NCBI GenBank assembly: GCA_003993805.1
Contig: RSEF01000001.1
Location: 144,670,565 to 144,734,564 of the forward strand
DNA length: 64,000 bases
Source of the DNA: Himantopus leucocephalus
Lineage: Eukaryota > Chordata > Aves > Charadriiformes > Recurvirostridae
Direction of reading: 5' to 3'
Shown here in pieces: positions 40,701 through 49,800 of the stretch. A program made the position numbers and the translations under genes. The notes beneath the pieces are model-generated. The model was not told where the DNA came from and made no database searches. It saw only the letters and a program-made list of their open reading frames with translations. Each line of letters starts with the position of its first letter. The stretch's first letter is position 1.

Positions 40701-43696
40701 AGCACAGGGGTATTGGATCCTGCACCTGTCCCAATGCTACCACATTGCCACTACCATGTTCTTGCCTGGCAACAAACAATAGAGTAAGGTAGGAGGCTGC
40801 TCTCAAGAGATGTCACATTTACTCACTTAAAGTTGAACATAATTCTTTCTTGACTTGTTCCTTACCTCTTTTCCCCTACCTCTTTTTCCCTGTACTCTCA
40901 ACAGGATACCAGTAAATAAGTAGACAGGGCCAGAAATGTCCAGCCTTTGCCTCCAGTCCTGCAGCTAACACCTCACTTCAAGGAGTTTCCTAAGTAACTC
41001 AACCCTGAATAGCTCAGCATAGGACACAGAAAAAAGTCTCTGTGCTTCTGATCTTGAAGGAACGAGTCAAAGCAGCTGTAGGGCAACTCTACTGAAGGTA
41101 CAAGTACCAAAGGAATACACTGATCTTAGCTCCTGACACTCCCAAGATCTAGAGTTCATTTCTGAGCAGATGAAGAGATGACCAGGAGAAGCACAGAAAC
41201 AAAACTCTGACATTGTCCTGAATTCAAGAGTTTGACACAATCACCACTGCACAGCACTGCAAATTCATGAAAAAGAAAGGAGAAAACACAAACCAATACT
41301 AATGTCAACATGAATATGCTTGTATGTTATTACAGTTGCCAAAATGAACAGTTGATACTGAAAAACAAAAAAAAACCAAAACAAGAAATAACAACCAACA
41401 ATTCATAGTAATGTTTTTTCTTTCTGCAAAATAGCACAGAAGAGCTCTCTACTGGAGGGACGAGAGTTTACACCAGTCAATTATTTTAGCTGATCACAAA
41501 TACCAGGAATTTTGAGACTAGGATGAGTGGCACCCCCAAGCGAGATTGATTTTATTCTTAAACTCACAGTTATGCACAGTTACTTACAGTAAAGAAAAAC
41601 CTCCATGGAAGAGTGATTCTATTAATAAATGTAGAATATTAAGGAAGCTTTTTAATAAAAATGCTTACAGGAGCCATAATAGCACATTGTTTGCTTATTT
41701 TACCATTAATAAGTATACAGTATAGTTAAAGTGGTAAAGTTTTCTAAGTCCAGACAAGGCAAAATCAATAAAGACTCCCATCCTACAGATATCACATCCA
41801 TCCTAGAAAAATCCTCCTGCCTGAAGGAAACGTAATCCTTATATGACTAAGAGCATCCTTCCTACCCTAGATAAACTCTGAGATCTCTCTTATTTTCTGT
41901 CCTTTCTGGAATTCACCACCACCACAGACCTGAAAGCCTGACACATCACAGCAAGGCTGTTGTCAACTTTTCTGTTTAGAAGAGTAGCTAAGGGGCAAAG
42001 CACAGCCACCAGCACAGAAACAGATTTCCAACATCAGAACCATTAAACTTCCCATTAAAGCCCCCATGGGTTGCTTAATGGTCCTGAGCGCTTAACATGG
42101 CACAGTTCCACTGGTATCACGTAAGATGGATATATATCGACCACTATGGTTAATGTTGCAAATCTAACAGAATATTTCCTGTCATTCTTTTTAATTGTAC
42201 TTATTACAGCACTGTTATTCTCAGGACTGAATCAGAACATGATTTTCACACTACGCTAAACTGCATCTGTAAAAGAAATTGTTAGTTGCAGAAGGTCTCT
42301 ACACCAACAAATACCTGTTAAATTCATGTTATTAATGCATTAGAGAGATGTACAGCCTCAGGCTGCAGATAGAATGACGGTTCAGCATCATTTGACTACT
42401 GCTGAAGTGTGGAAACAATACCATCCAACAACTGGAGAGAACAAAACATTGTCAAATAAGCACACAAAATCATAAGCCAGCTTTGCGGTAGAAAATCCTG
42501 GCTCCACAGCAATGTGTATGTGATGGTTGTAGACTGAGAAGGGTACAGCTCCTCATGCCCGCTCCAAGCTTTTGCACACTCAGAAACATTCCCATCTAAC
42601 TCATCTCCAAGGCCTTGCAAGGCACATATATGCATAGCATGCAAACCCAAAGAGGAAGGACCACTTCCCAGTTACGGGGAAGGTCTGGCACTCCAGCCAC
42701 TGCTGTGTTACAGCACTGATGCTGCTGTGACAGCCAGGTAGTATACACAAAGCTGAGGGCTACTGTTAAACCGGTCAGCTTGGATCCCTGTAGCCATGAC
42801 TAAGTTGCTCCTGCTCCTTAGTCACCAGTTTCCTGTGCCTTGTGTCCTGGCTTGGTAGCCAAAAAGAGCCTTACTTTTCAACCATGTTTGGTCAGTATAA
42901 TAATCTCCTAAAACTATGCAGAGTGCCACATAACATGGCTCTCAGCAGACCTGTAAATTGTGCTTTAATAACAAACCTTGAAAGAGAACACAAAGGGTCT
43001 GAGCAAAGGTCTGAGCCAATCCTGGAACCCACCTGCCTGTGCAAAGCCTGGTGTGTGCATACCAGGGTGTGTTATGATTAAAAGCAGGGGAATGATGCAT
43101 TAGTTTTCTAATTGAACATTTAACCAGGTACTGTGAAGACTTTCAACTGAGAGCCTCAGTGACTGTCAGAGAGAATTTCAGGCCAGGCACTTGGTATGGC
43201 AGAAAATGGATTCTGAGAGTCATTGTAATAGCTCTGCTTTATTACACTTGTTCCATAGTTGGGGGTCACCCAACAGCAGGGAAATTGGGGCGGTTTGCCC
43301 CAATATGTTTGCCAGATGTTGTGCAAGGCCATAAAAGCTCCCCTCTGTACCTTACCCCACACGCTTTGCCAGTGACAGAGCACGCACAGACACATCTGAA
43401 ATTCAGCTTCTGTCCCTGATGCTGTGAATCTTTTCCAACCCAATTTGTAGATGTTAGAGGTGGTCTACAGTTGCCTTCTGACCTCAGCCAGCATCTCAAA
43501 GCTATGCACTCTTTTAAAAAGAGGATAATTAGAAAACAATTTTCTCTGAACAAGTATTTTGACAACAGGATGGGGGGAAACGTTACCTTGCAATCATCCT
43601 CTGGTGTTACAGAGAGAATGACCACCAACCCTGAAGACAAAGGCAGCACTCACCTTTCTCTGACCTTCTGTCAGCTACAGAACTGCTGCACCCCAT
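13389..43696 (-). CDS. PPEF1: PPEF1: Ser/Thr protein phosphatase with EF-hands 1, complete coding sequence in 16 exons
   Basis: complement(join(13389..13582, 14067..14151, 14992..15155, 16136..16242, 16871..17013, 17658..17843, 19362..19562, 21701..21850, 22308..22344, 24394..24560, 28523..28569, 30334..30448, 32186..32358, 38026..38077, 38883..39010, 43654..43696)), 1992 nt including stop, 663 residues (human about 653). All phases agree. Ca2+-regulated phosphatase of the rdgC/PPEF family, expressed in sensory neurons. Order: acylation motif MGCSSS; IQ motif 22-32 (calmodulin binding); PPP-family catalytic core about 120-480 with an inserted linker (305-371); EF-hands about 511-522, 595-606 and 635-646. 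Metal ligands expected from the family are present: D172 and H174 (GDLHG), D201 (GDFVDRG), N233 (RGNHED), H285 (LHGGISD) and H419 (RSHE); D204 and H234 form the catalytic pair. [16 protein letters not shown] is intact. No frameshift or stop. The C-terminus is KKANS and lacks the longer human tail. PPEF1 rather than PPEF2 is chosen mainly from PHKA2/RS1 synteny and resemblance to the human protein. Confidence 0.96.
13583..14066 (-). other. PPEF1 intron 15
   Basis: 484 bp. Nothing recognised besides the splice sites. Confidence 0.7.
14067..14151 (-). CDS. PPEF1: PPEF1 coding exon 15: start of second clear EF-hand
   Basis: 85 nt, ends in phase 1 (donor tcag|gtaagt). Reads [20 protein letters not shown] then NIIDKDHS; with the next exon this forms the EF loop DKDHSGLISLEE. 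It matches the human ETLYRYRSDLEIIFNAID segment. Confidence 0.96.
14152..14991 (-). other. PPEF1 intron 14
   Basis: Contains a short A/T homopolymer pair near 14260-14276 and a G-run near 14358. No element recognised. Confidence 0.65.
14992..15155 (-). CDS. PPEF1: PPEF1 coding exon 14: end of first EF-hand and paired degenerate loop
   Basis: 164 nt, acceptor cccttctggcag, donor gag|gtaagg. Begins [20 protein letters not shown], then [20 protein letters not shown]. The MNPDGEVDF part is a degenerate EF-like loop, as in human. It ends IGQPVKE. Confidence 0.96.
15156..16135 (-). other. PPEF1 intron 13 with a CR1 fragment
   Basis: Holds the CR1 3'-end fragment listed separately at 15306-15371; otherwise nothing recognised. 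Confidence 0.65.
15306..15371 (+). mobile_element. CR1 LINE 3'-end fragment
   Basis: ggttggtctagacatttcca, then aggtcccttccaacctcaag, then a degenerate TGTGATGCTATCAT end. This is the typical avian CR1 3' end (GGTCCCTTCCAACC followed by an ATTCTATGAT-like repeat). Strongly 5'-truncated and diverged. Confidence 0.6.
16136..16242 (-). CDS. PPEF1: PPEF1 coding exon 13: helix and first EF-hand loop
   Basis: 107 nt, joins phase 2 to phase 1. Reads [20 protein letters not shown], then [15 protein letters not shown]. The EF loop continues in exon 14 as DVNGTGKISVND, better preserved than in the human protein (see findings). Confidence 0.95.
16243..16870 (-). other. PPEF1 intron 12
   Basis: Nothing recognised. 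Confidence 0.65.
16871..17013 (-). CDS. PPEF1: PPEF1 coding exon 12: [16 protein letters not shown] motif
   Basis: 143 nt, acceptor cctatgatcag, donor ag|gtaagg (phase 2). Reads [20 protein letters not shown], then [20 protein letters not shown]. It forms the last beta-strand region of the phosphatase core, equivalent to the SAPNYC loop of PP1. Confidence 0.96.
17014..17657 (-). other. PPEF1 intron 11
   Basis: Nothing recognised. Confidence 0.65.
17658..17843 (-). CDS. PPEF1: PPEF1 coding exon 11: [16 protein letters not shown] and SHE motifs
   Basis: 186 nt, 62 codons, phase 0 to 0. Reads [61 protein letters not shown]419 in RSHE is the last metal ligand. Confidence 0.97.
17844..19361 (-). 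other. PPEF1 intron 10 with a CR1 fragment
   Basis: Contains the CR1 piece at 19031-19117; otherwise nothing recognised. Confidence 0.65.
19031..19117 (-). mobile_element. CR1 LINE 3'-end fragment, minus orientation
   Basis: Plus strand reads catagaatcgttttgtttgg, then aagggacctttaggatcatc, then aagtccaac. This is the reverse complement of the avian CR1 3' end, including the terminal ATTCTATG unit. 5'-truncated. Confidence 0.75.
19362..19562 (-). CDS. PPEF1: PPEF1 coding exon 10: variable linker inserted in the catalytic domain
   Basis: 201 nt, 67 codons, phase 0 to 0. Acceptor ggttttttttaag, donor caa|gtaggt. Starts [11 protein letters not shown], aligning with the human MKSVLIPP, and ends ALKEWKQ, aligning with TEHEWEQ, just before the LDILWSDP exon. 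The middle is Ser/Thr/Lys-rich and poorly conserved, the PPEF-specific insert between the two halves of the phosphatase core. Confidence 0.88.
19563..21700 (-). other. PPEF1 intron 9
   Basis: Holds a possible but unproven cassette exon at 21130-21222 and a small perfect hairpin at 21363-21383 (ATTTCTAAA gcg TTTAGAAAT). Confidence 0.6.
21701..21850 (-). CDS. PPEF1: PPEF1 coding exon 9: [12 protein letters not shown] motif
   Basis: 150 nt, 50 codons, phase 0 to 0. Reads [20 protein letters not shown], then [20 protein letters not shown], ending ALERNK. H285 of LHGGIS is a metal ligand. Confidence 0.97.
21851..22307 (-). other. PPEF1 intron 8
   Basis: Nothing recognised. Confidence 0.65.
22308..22344 (-). 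CDS. PPEF1: PPEF1 coding exon 8 (37-nt micro-exon)
   Basis: Too short for an ORF scan. Acceptor tgtcctcttttcag, donor aag|gtaaga. The A completes the split Arg codon from exon 7, then [12 protein letters not shown], matching human YGFTKEILHKYK. Confidence 0.95.
22345..24393 (-). other. PPEF1 intron 7
   Basis: Nothing recognised. Confidence 0.6.
24394..24560 (-). CDS. PPEF1: PPEF1 coding exon 7: GDFVDRG and RGNHED motifs
   Basis: 167 nt, acceptor ccttctgcag, donor ctgag|gtaggt (phase 2). Reads [20 protein letters not shown], then [20 protein letters not shown], then [16 protein letters not shown]. Supplies D201, D204, N233 and H234. Confidence 0.97.
24561..28522 (-). other. PPEF1 intron 6, with a candidate conserved element
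   Basis: Four kilobases without exons. The stretch near 26290-26440 is rich in homeodomain and MEIS-like sites (see findings). Elsewhere only AT-rich sequence. Confidence 0.6.
28523..28569 (-). CDS. PPEF1: PPEF1 coding exon 6: GDLHG motif
   Basis: 47 nt, too short for an ORF scan. Acceptor gtttcctgtag, donor aag|gtaagt. The split Gly codon is followed by [16 protein letters not shown]172 and H174 are the first two metal ligands of the phosphatase core. Confidence 0.96.
28570..30333 (-). other. PPEF1 intron 5
   Basis: AT-rich. Contains an ATTTGCAT octamer (29105-29112) within an AT-rich block, otherwise nothing recognised. Confidence 0.6.
30334..30448 (-). CDS. PPEF1: PPEF1 coding exon 5
   Basis: 115 nt, acceptor ttttttctcacag, donor tgtg|gtaagg (phase 1). 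Reads [20 protein letters not shown], then [18 protein letters not shown], leading into the split Gly of GDLHG. Matches human HAHYVLEVLFETKKVLKQMP. Confidence 0.96.
30449..32185 (-). other. PPEF1 intron 4 with a long A-tract
   Basis: Contains a 32-nt poly-A (31676-31707) followed by a single N (31718); possible retroposon tail, but no body recognised. Confidence 0.6.
32186..32358 (-). CDS. PPEF1: PPEF1 coding exon 4: [12 protein letters not shown]
   Basis: 173 nt, acceptor ctcttgttccag, donor cag|gtaagt. The first part ([18 protein letters not shown]) is a variable spacer; then [20 protein letters not shown] and LLHAFRNEQ, which match the start of the PPEF phosphatase region. Confidence 0.95.
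32359..38025 (-). other. PPEF1 intron 3
   Basis: Largest intron in the coding part. Contains an A-rich ACAAA repeat (about 32548-32572), a C/T-rich stretch at about 33600-34300 with long but unrecognisable frames, and no exon, tRNA or identified transposon. Confidence 0.6.
38026..38077 (-). CDS. PPEF1: PPEF1 coding exon 3 (52 nt)
   Basis: Acceptor ttctgtactcag, donor tcag|gtaagg (phase 1). Reads [17 protein letters not shown], matching human LSTFFSFMLENYTH. Confidence 0.94.
38078..38882 (-). other. PPEF1 intron 2
   Basis: Nothing recognised apart from a short TA-rich stretch near 38708-38730. Confidence 0.65.
38883..39010 (-). CDS. PPEF1: PPEF1 coding exon 2: IQ motif
   Basis: 128 nt, acceptor ctgttttgacag, donor cag|gtttgt. 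Reads [20 protein letters not shown], then [31 protein letters not shown] fits the IQ calmodulin-binding consensus IQxxxRxxxx[13 protein letters not shown] is almost identical to human PPEF1. Confidence 0.97.
39011..43653 (-). other. PPEF1 intron 1 of the coding part
   Basis: Holds an 18-bp tandem duplication (40148-40183); no exon or known element recognised. Confidence 0.6.
43654..43696 (-). CDS. PPEF1: PPEF1 coding exon 1: initiator and N-terminal acylation motif
   Basis: 43 nt of coding sequence, [14 protein letters not shown] plus one base. The phase-1 donor (gaaag|gtgagt) joins exactly to the IQ exon to give [19 protein letters not shown], parallel to human MGCSSSSTKTRRSDTSLRAA. The start lies in a strong Kozak context (aaccATGG). 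Gly2 and Cys3 are a classic myristoylation and palmitoylation pair. The exon probably begins at an acceptor near 43732 (catatcag), giving a 36-nt ATG-free leader. Confidence 0.93.
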
Positions 43697-45005
43697 GGTT
43701 CCAATGATGATGCCTATCAGTTTTAATTGCTGCTGATATGAAGCATGTTTCTCTCAGCTGTTAGCATTACACACATTTCCTGTGTTGTTCCTTCAGCGAT
43801 GAGGATTATACCCCTCTGGGGTCCTGTGCTCTTCCTAGCACTCCTAACAGGGAGAGGATTGGGAGGGAGGGAGAGAGAGAAAAAAAGAAAGTGTTTGACA
43901 ACACAGAATCTAAAGTACCTACAGCTCATAAAAAAATTACTGTACAGCATGTTCCACGCAAACTGGACCTGATGAACCATGCTAGTTTTCTTTTTCACAA
44001 CTGATCACTACCAGCTTGCATTCAAGATCCACAAGCTCAGTAATCAATACAGTTTACTTTTTGCATGTTAGCTGAAAGTAAAAGTGCACCAGTGATTTCT
44101 TAATCTGAAGTATAGCTATTTAAAGCCTTACTACTAGGGACAAGGGACTACAGAGGCATGTTACTCCTCATTGTGTTTTGAAAATTGGAACTGCAGAATT
44201 TTAAAGACTTCAAACTACACCTGATGCTATTGCTAAAAAAAAAAACAAACCCAAACCTCAGCCCTCCTAACATTCTATTGATTTGAAAAGGTGCCCTACC
44301 ACCCCATTTATCACTTTATACCTCAGTGGCACCATCTCCAAATTTACAAGGAGAAACAGTGCCATAGCAAATTGCTTCATTATCAGATTTCATTTAAATA
44401 AAACATCCGATTTTCTGTTGCATTTCCACTGAAACATTATAAATAAAAGATTTGGTTTCATTAAAATAATGAAAAAAGTACCTCTTACAGTGTGGCCTTT
44501 GGGTTTTTCTCCTGGCACTTGCCCATCTCTTCACTAAATGGCATCATTCACTAATGCAATATACTTCCTAATCAACAAGTTCAAATGTTCAAATTTCCCT
44601 CAGATACAAAATGGCTCAATTTCTAAGTAACAAGAAAGTTATGGATGCTCTTAGAGAGACTGAACTTTGTTTTAGCTAAAGATTTCTTATATGATCACAC
44701 TGACCCTTCTCTCTCCCTGTCTCCAGGGATGCATGTTTCTCTCTAGCATGTCTGACACATCTAAGTTATTGCATTTGCTGTTTTGCTTCATTGATATTCC
44801 TTTTCTTTTCACTTGAATTTTAAAGCAAAGAAGAAATTCATCAGCATAAAATGAATGCTTAACTACTTTTCCTTTGGCTTTACTAGCAGAAGTAAAAACA
44901 ACAGGAGGATAAGAGAAAGAGGAAACCACAAATGGATAACTAGCCTATTTTCAATTTCAATAGTTAGAATACATTTATTATTGTGGGACTATTTACAGTT
45001 TTTAT

Positions 45006-45050
45006 ATGTTATGTTATGTTATGTTATGTTATGTTATGTTATGTTATGTT
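45006..45050. repeat. Pentanucleotide microsatellite (ATGTT)9
   Basis: Nine perfect ATGTT units in tandem in the PPEF1 5' intron region. Likely polymorphic in length. Confidence 0.97.
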
Positions 45051-48000
45051 AATATCGCACAACTGTTTATCGTTGTTGGACTTTTTTCAGGGTCCCACAA
45101 CACAAGGTTATCCTACGTTTGAGCTGGGTCTGCCACCTTCTGAGTCAGTATTTCAAGAAAGGAGGTTTTTAGGGTTTTTCCCCACAATGCACTGCTTTTC
45201 TTCCCTCTGAAGAAGATACTATGAAATCCAAACAAGTGCTGTTACATTAATGCTGAGCCAATCAATGGCTTCGACAGCATCAAATACAGCACTGATATTG
45301 CTAATAGCTCAAATGCGTCTTATCTCCAAACAGTTGTTTTCCTGAACACCATCTCCTCACTTGCCCTCTTAGGAGAATCTCAAGTCTTCATTAGTCCATC
45401 TAAACCGTCCAGCCACAACTTGAATTGTGATCTGAAAACTAGGACCAAGAGCAAAATAGAGCTTACAGTCTAAGTCCTATTGTAGTAAGACGATCTTCAT
45501 GAAAGGGCAGGTCAGCATGAGCCCAGCAACTGGCCATCAGAAGCCCCAGACAGAATCATCACGCCTCTCAGGACTCCACCCAAGCCATAGCAAACAATGG
45601 GCTGACCCAGGAAATGGGGATCTGAATCACTATCACACCCTACTTTCAACAACTTAAGCTTTTCTCCCAGTCATTCCCACTCTTCCCTCCACCTGCCTCT
45701 AAATTCATGGACTTCTAGCACCTCCTTGAGCAAAGAAATAAAAAAAGATAGAGACATAGGGACAGAAATTGTATGGTGATAGCAGTAAATGATGCCTGAA
45801 ACATACACTCAAATCTTGGAGGAAAACTTGCACAAATATATCCTATCATTAAACCTCTTGAAAAGGCCAAATCTGGCCATCAAGGAGTTAGTCCAGGGGA
45901 GCAATCATCACCTTCAGTCCCAAATATCTGCATCCTAAAACGGTTATCGTGAACACTTAAACTACTACCCTGATGGCTTCTCTGGTGGCTACAGAGCCAC
46001 TCTGGCTGCCAACCTGCATGTCCAGACTCCAGATCAGCCACACCTATTGAAGACTCCAGCAAGCATGGTCTCCACCCAGGCCCAGCAAATTCACTTGCTG
46101 CCCTTCTTGTCTGATTAAAGAATCACGAACATGTGGAAAGGAAGCTCCAAAGGAAGAAATCTCTCCCCTCCAGCCCCCCAGGTATGTTGGTTCAAGCCAA
46201 CTCCTGCTCCATGCCAAACCCTGCCTTCCTGGGCAAAGGCATAGAAAAATACCAGGCAAAGGCCATGAAGACCTTCCATGGGGAAGAAGGCTGAAACCCA
46301 AGCATTTAAAACATTAGAATCATTTCTGTGAGCTACTTACTATGCAGTGTGGCAACGTCTGGTGAAGAATCATTTGCGGTTACAAAATTCCCCCAAATGT
46401 TGGCTGATGAAATGGAAAGCCGGGCTTTTACCAAGGCATTGAAAAAGGCTTCAGAGATACAAGGTAGTTGGATGAAAATTTGGGACATAATGCTGTGTTA
46501 GCATTCTGGATACTATACCACTGATTTACCCTTAAGAGAGAATCTGTCATGTTCACTAAAAAGCAGGCAGTAATTCAATTTCTACAGGCCAGTGATCTGT
46601 CCCATTTTTAGATATAACTCCAAGAAATTGCTACATTTCTTTCAGTTCAGCAAAAAGGCAATTTTGTGATGGACAGGCACTGAATACACAGCCCATCCAC
46701 TGAAGCAAAATAAAATGTCATTCCAGCCATGCCAACAGACATGCACCAAGCTAAGCCGGAGTGGCACATGCTGCTCTTTTTCTGGATAGGAGTCACTGAA
46801 GGTAACACTGCAGCAAGTGCTCAGAAATTTAGGTTTCAGAACCTGAGCTGTCAAGAGCCTGTTTTACAGAGATAATGAATCAGTACCACTTGATCCGGAT
46901 GTAATAGGTGCTGCCCAAAATCAATCACGCCTCCAGTTTGTCAGTCACGTAAAGACCAGGCTGCCTCAAGAATAATGGAAATCTTGTAAAGATTTATAGC
47001 TGACTTTTAATGAAATCAGGCTGCAGGTCTTTTGGGCAGCCAGCCATCCTTTCAAGCATACCTTATCTTTTAAAATTAGATGAGCTGTGCTACTGGCAGA
47101 CAAGTGTAAGCTAGGTCAAGTCTGAGGATATGGAAGCCATATGAATAAGAGCCACTAGGCTTTAACTTCTTAATCTGGCTTTGTCCCATTTGTTTCTTAC
47201 TTTTGATAAACAAAGAATGAAAGGCTTCTCCCTTTATTTTTGTTGGGATAGGATTTCCACAATTGTGCTACTTCCCCTACAAGTTGTTTCAATGGCTATC
47301 TCCAGCAATGTGCCTCCTTTCCCTACTCACCCCTTTTTCAACTGTATTTGTGAACAAATAGTTACAATCTCGATCTCCTCCCATAACATGTCTTAGAAGG
47401 TACATGTGGTTGGAGCGGTGATGAGACAGGGACAGTTTTCTCCATAAAGATCAGACGGATGGATGGGTGGATGCTTCCAATGACAGGGGCTTTCCTTTGA
47501 TGTCCTTTCTTGCTGTCAATTTTTTATTTTTTTGTGACTCACAAGACTTTCAACTCATTTTCCTTTGGAAATAAGGACTGCAGAGAACTGAGAAACAGAT
47601 GCTGTAACATGGGCTTATGATGGATTTGCTTCTGTGCATTGCTGAGGGAATGACACAGGAAAGAGCAAAATAGCCTAGAGAAGAGAATCTGGACATTAAA
47701 TCACAACCCCCAGATTAGTACCTGTGGAGGGACAACTCTTCAAAGCTGTCTTGTTTCCAGCATTGGGATTGTCAAGGATGGGAATCTAGAGATGAGTTAA
47801 AAATTTCATTAGCTAAATGTCACACTGTGCAGAAAGTGGGATGAAGCAGCCACAGTCAACTAACAGAGTGAAAGAGAACCTGGCTGTGGCACACAAGAGC
47901 TGTAATTTTGACACCAATGCTGAATTTGGTCTACCAAGGAGCTGATACAAGAACATCAAACATAGGCAAAGCAGTATGTGTTTAGGTCTCTGTCATTTTA

Positions 48001-49260
48001 GATCCATGGGACAAACTGACATTTCTATTAAGTGCCCTTCAGTGATTATATATGTGAAAGAAAGAAATGAGAAAGCCTTTTTGTTTACTGATAATTTCTT
48101 CAGCCTGCTCAGAGAAGCATGGCTAAGCTCAATATAGAACTGATGGAATCATTTCTAGCAATGGCTGTGTTGATAGATCTCAGTGTTTGGGCCAGGAATC
48201 AATAGGGAATGGATGTAGTAAGATACCTGAAAGCCAGTAAAGCCTGAAAGAGAACAGGATGAAGACAGACCAGCTCATTAAGGTGGACTCATACTCCTGA
48301 GCACAAAAATGCACTGCAAAAAGAAACGAAAGCAAGAGCTGCAAAGGTGTGAACAGGCAGAGATTGTTCATGCAATCACTGAATTCAGGAACTGCATGCA
48401 AATCCAAAGAGGATCTGTAGAAAAATGACAGGAAAAAGCCAGTTCATGTTGTTTACAATCAATAAAGGACACATTTACGCAAAACTTTTACACTTTTTTG
48501 TGCAGAAAATAAACAAACCATGTAGCTTCATTTTTTGTGCAGCAAGACTTTGGGGAGAATGTTTTTAAAAAAGAGGGGGAGTAGCAAGTACAAGTGCACA
48601 AATGGGGTGCAGATCACCTTGAAGTATAAGCAAAGCTTTCATATCACTTTCCAGAAAGGTTAAACGCCTCTAGGGGGAGATTCCTTCAGGAAGCAAGGAG
48701 AAAACTAAAATTCCTGAAGCAAAGTTAGCTCTAGTAAACTGCACCCAACCAAAGCATAAAAATCAACAGCTGTTGTAGCTTATTATCCTGGAGGAAAAGG
48801 AAAATCTGAATCACGCACCATCCTGCAGTTAATGAGCAGGGTCTTAATGACATGCCATTTAATTCTCCTTACTTGAAGGGGGAAAGCGATGAAAAAGCAA
48901 GGCTCCAGAATAGAGTAAATATGTGTTGAAATCTGAGCCAGTTTAAAAATGAAATTCATGCTTCAGCTGAAATTCATATTGGTTTTAATAAAGTTTAAGC
49001 ATCAGAAAAAGGTTCAAAATTATCATTATAAAAATATTTTTTCCTAAAACAAATAGTACATGAAATACAGTTGTCTCAAAGCTATTTGACCACATCCGTA
49101 CCCAGAAGGTCTGGATAGGTCTGACCCAGTCCAGGTCAAACTTTATAGCTTGAAGCACACTGATTTTTCTCAAGGTAAAATCATAAACAGTCCTACATAC
49201 ATCTGTCATTCCCTGCACAGACTTAGGATGAAGTAAATTTGCCCTTTAAAAGTAAGCTAA

Positions 49261-49275
49261 ATATATATATATATA
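49261..49275. repeat. (AT)n microsatellite
   Basis: About seven AT units just inside the predicted first PPEF1 intron, next to its donor. Confidence 0.9.
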
Positions 49276-49294
49276 ACCCACCCGAAGATATTAC

Positions 49295-49467
49295 CTGTTT
49301 TTTCTTTCTGCTTCAGCAACACCGAGAGTTTTTCCACAAGAGTACCTTTAGAAGACTTTTTTAAGAGAAAGCAGCCCCTTTTTGGAAGCAGAACTGCACA
49401 ACGAGGGGTGCAGCTCTGCAGAACAGGTGCTCCAATTCTCTCTGGGGATCTGGAGCTCTCAGAAACT
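49295..49467 (-). other. PPEF1: Predicted non-coding exon 1 of PPEF1
   Basis: Starts at an initiator-like CAGTTTC 29 bp downstream of a canonical TATA box and ends at a good donor (aaacag|gtaata). The 173 nt contain no ATG on the gene strand, as expected of a leader exon before the MGCSSS start. It lies on the PPEF1 strand upstream of the first coding exon, so PPEF1 is the only candidate gene. Not proven by transcripts. Confidence 0.5.
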
Positions 49468-49488
49468 GCAATGCACTTGCTCTCCACC

Positions 49489-49496
49489 TATTTATA
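49489..49496 (-). promoter_or_regulatory. PPEF1: TATA box of predicted PPEF1 promoter
   Basis: TATTTATA on the plus strand, TATAAATA on the gene strand, followed 29 bp downstream by an initiator-like sequence and an ATG-free exon with a splice donor. Spacing is textbook. Confidence 0.55.
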
Positions 49497-49759
49497 CAGC
49501 TTCCTGAGAGGCAATTTCTTGAGTACTGCTCTTCAGAAACAGTCAGGGGAAAACGGCGTTTTCATCGTCCAGCCTGATGCGAAAGCTCATGGCTGCAGTC
49601 CTACAGCTGCGCTGTATACGTGCTGTTGAAAAGCTGTTTTGTCACCATGCCTCCTGAATCTCAGGCAGAGAAAGGGATGGGCTGAAGTTATCGGCTTCGC
49701 ATCTGAAGTCACATGATCTCTTTCAAGTGGACTGGCCTTTCTGCTGTGTTGAGGAAATG

Positions 49760-49767
49760 ATTTGCAT
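49760..49767 (-). promoter_or_regulatory. POU octamer ATGCAAAT upstream of PPEF1
   Basis: Perfect octamer on the gene strand about 295 bp upstream of the predicted start site. POU factors act in sensory neurons, where PPEF1 is known to be expressed. A single 8-mer can occur by chance. Confidence 0.3.
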
Positions 49768-49800
49768 TTTAGCAGATCTAGCACACTGGAAAAAAACGTA

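Larger units (their letters stand above)
43697..49294 (-). other. PPEF1 5' UTR intron region (predicted)
   Basis: Sequence between the predicted leader exon and the first coding exon. Contains a pentanucleotide microsatellite at 45006-45050 and a candidate small non-coding exon at 46341-46403 (see findings). Otherwise nothing recognised. Confidence 0.5.
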
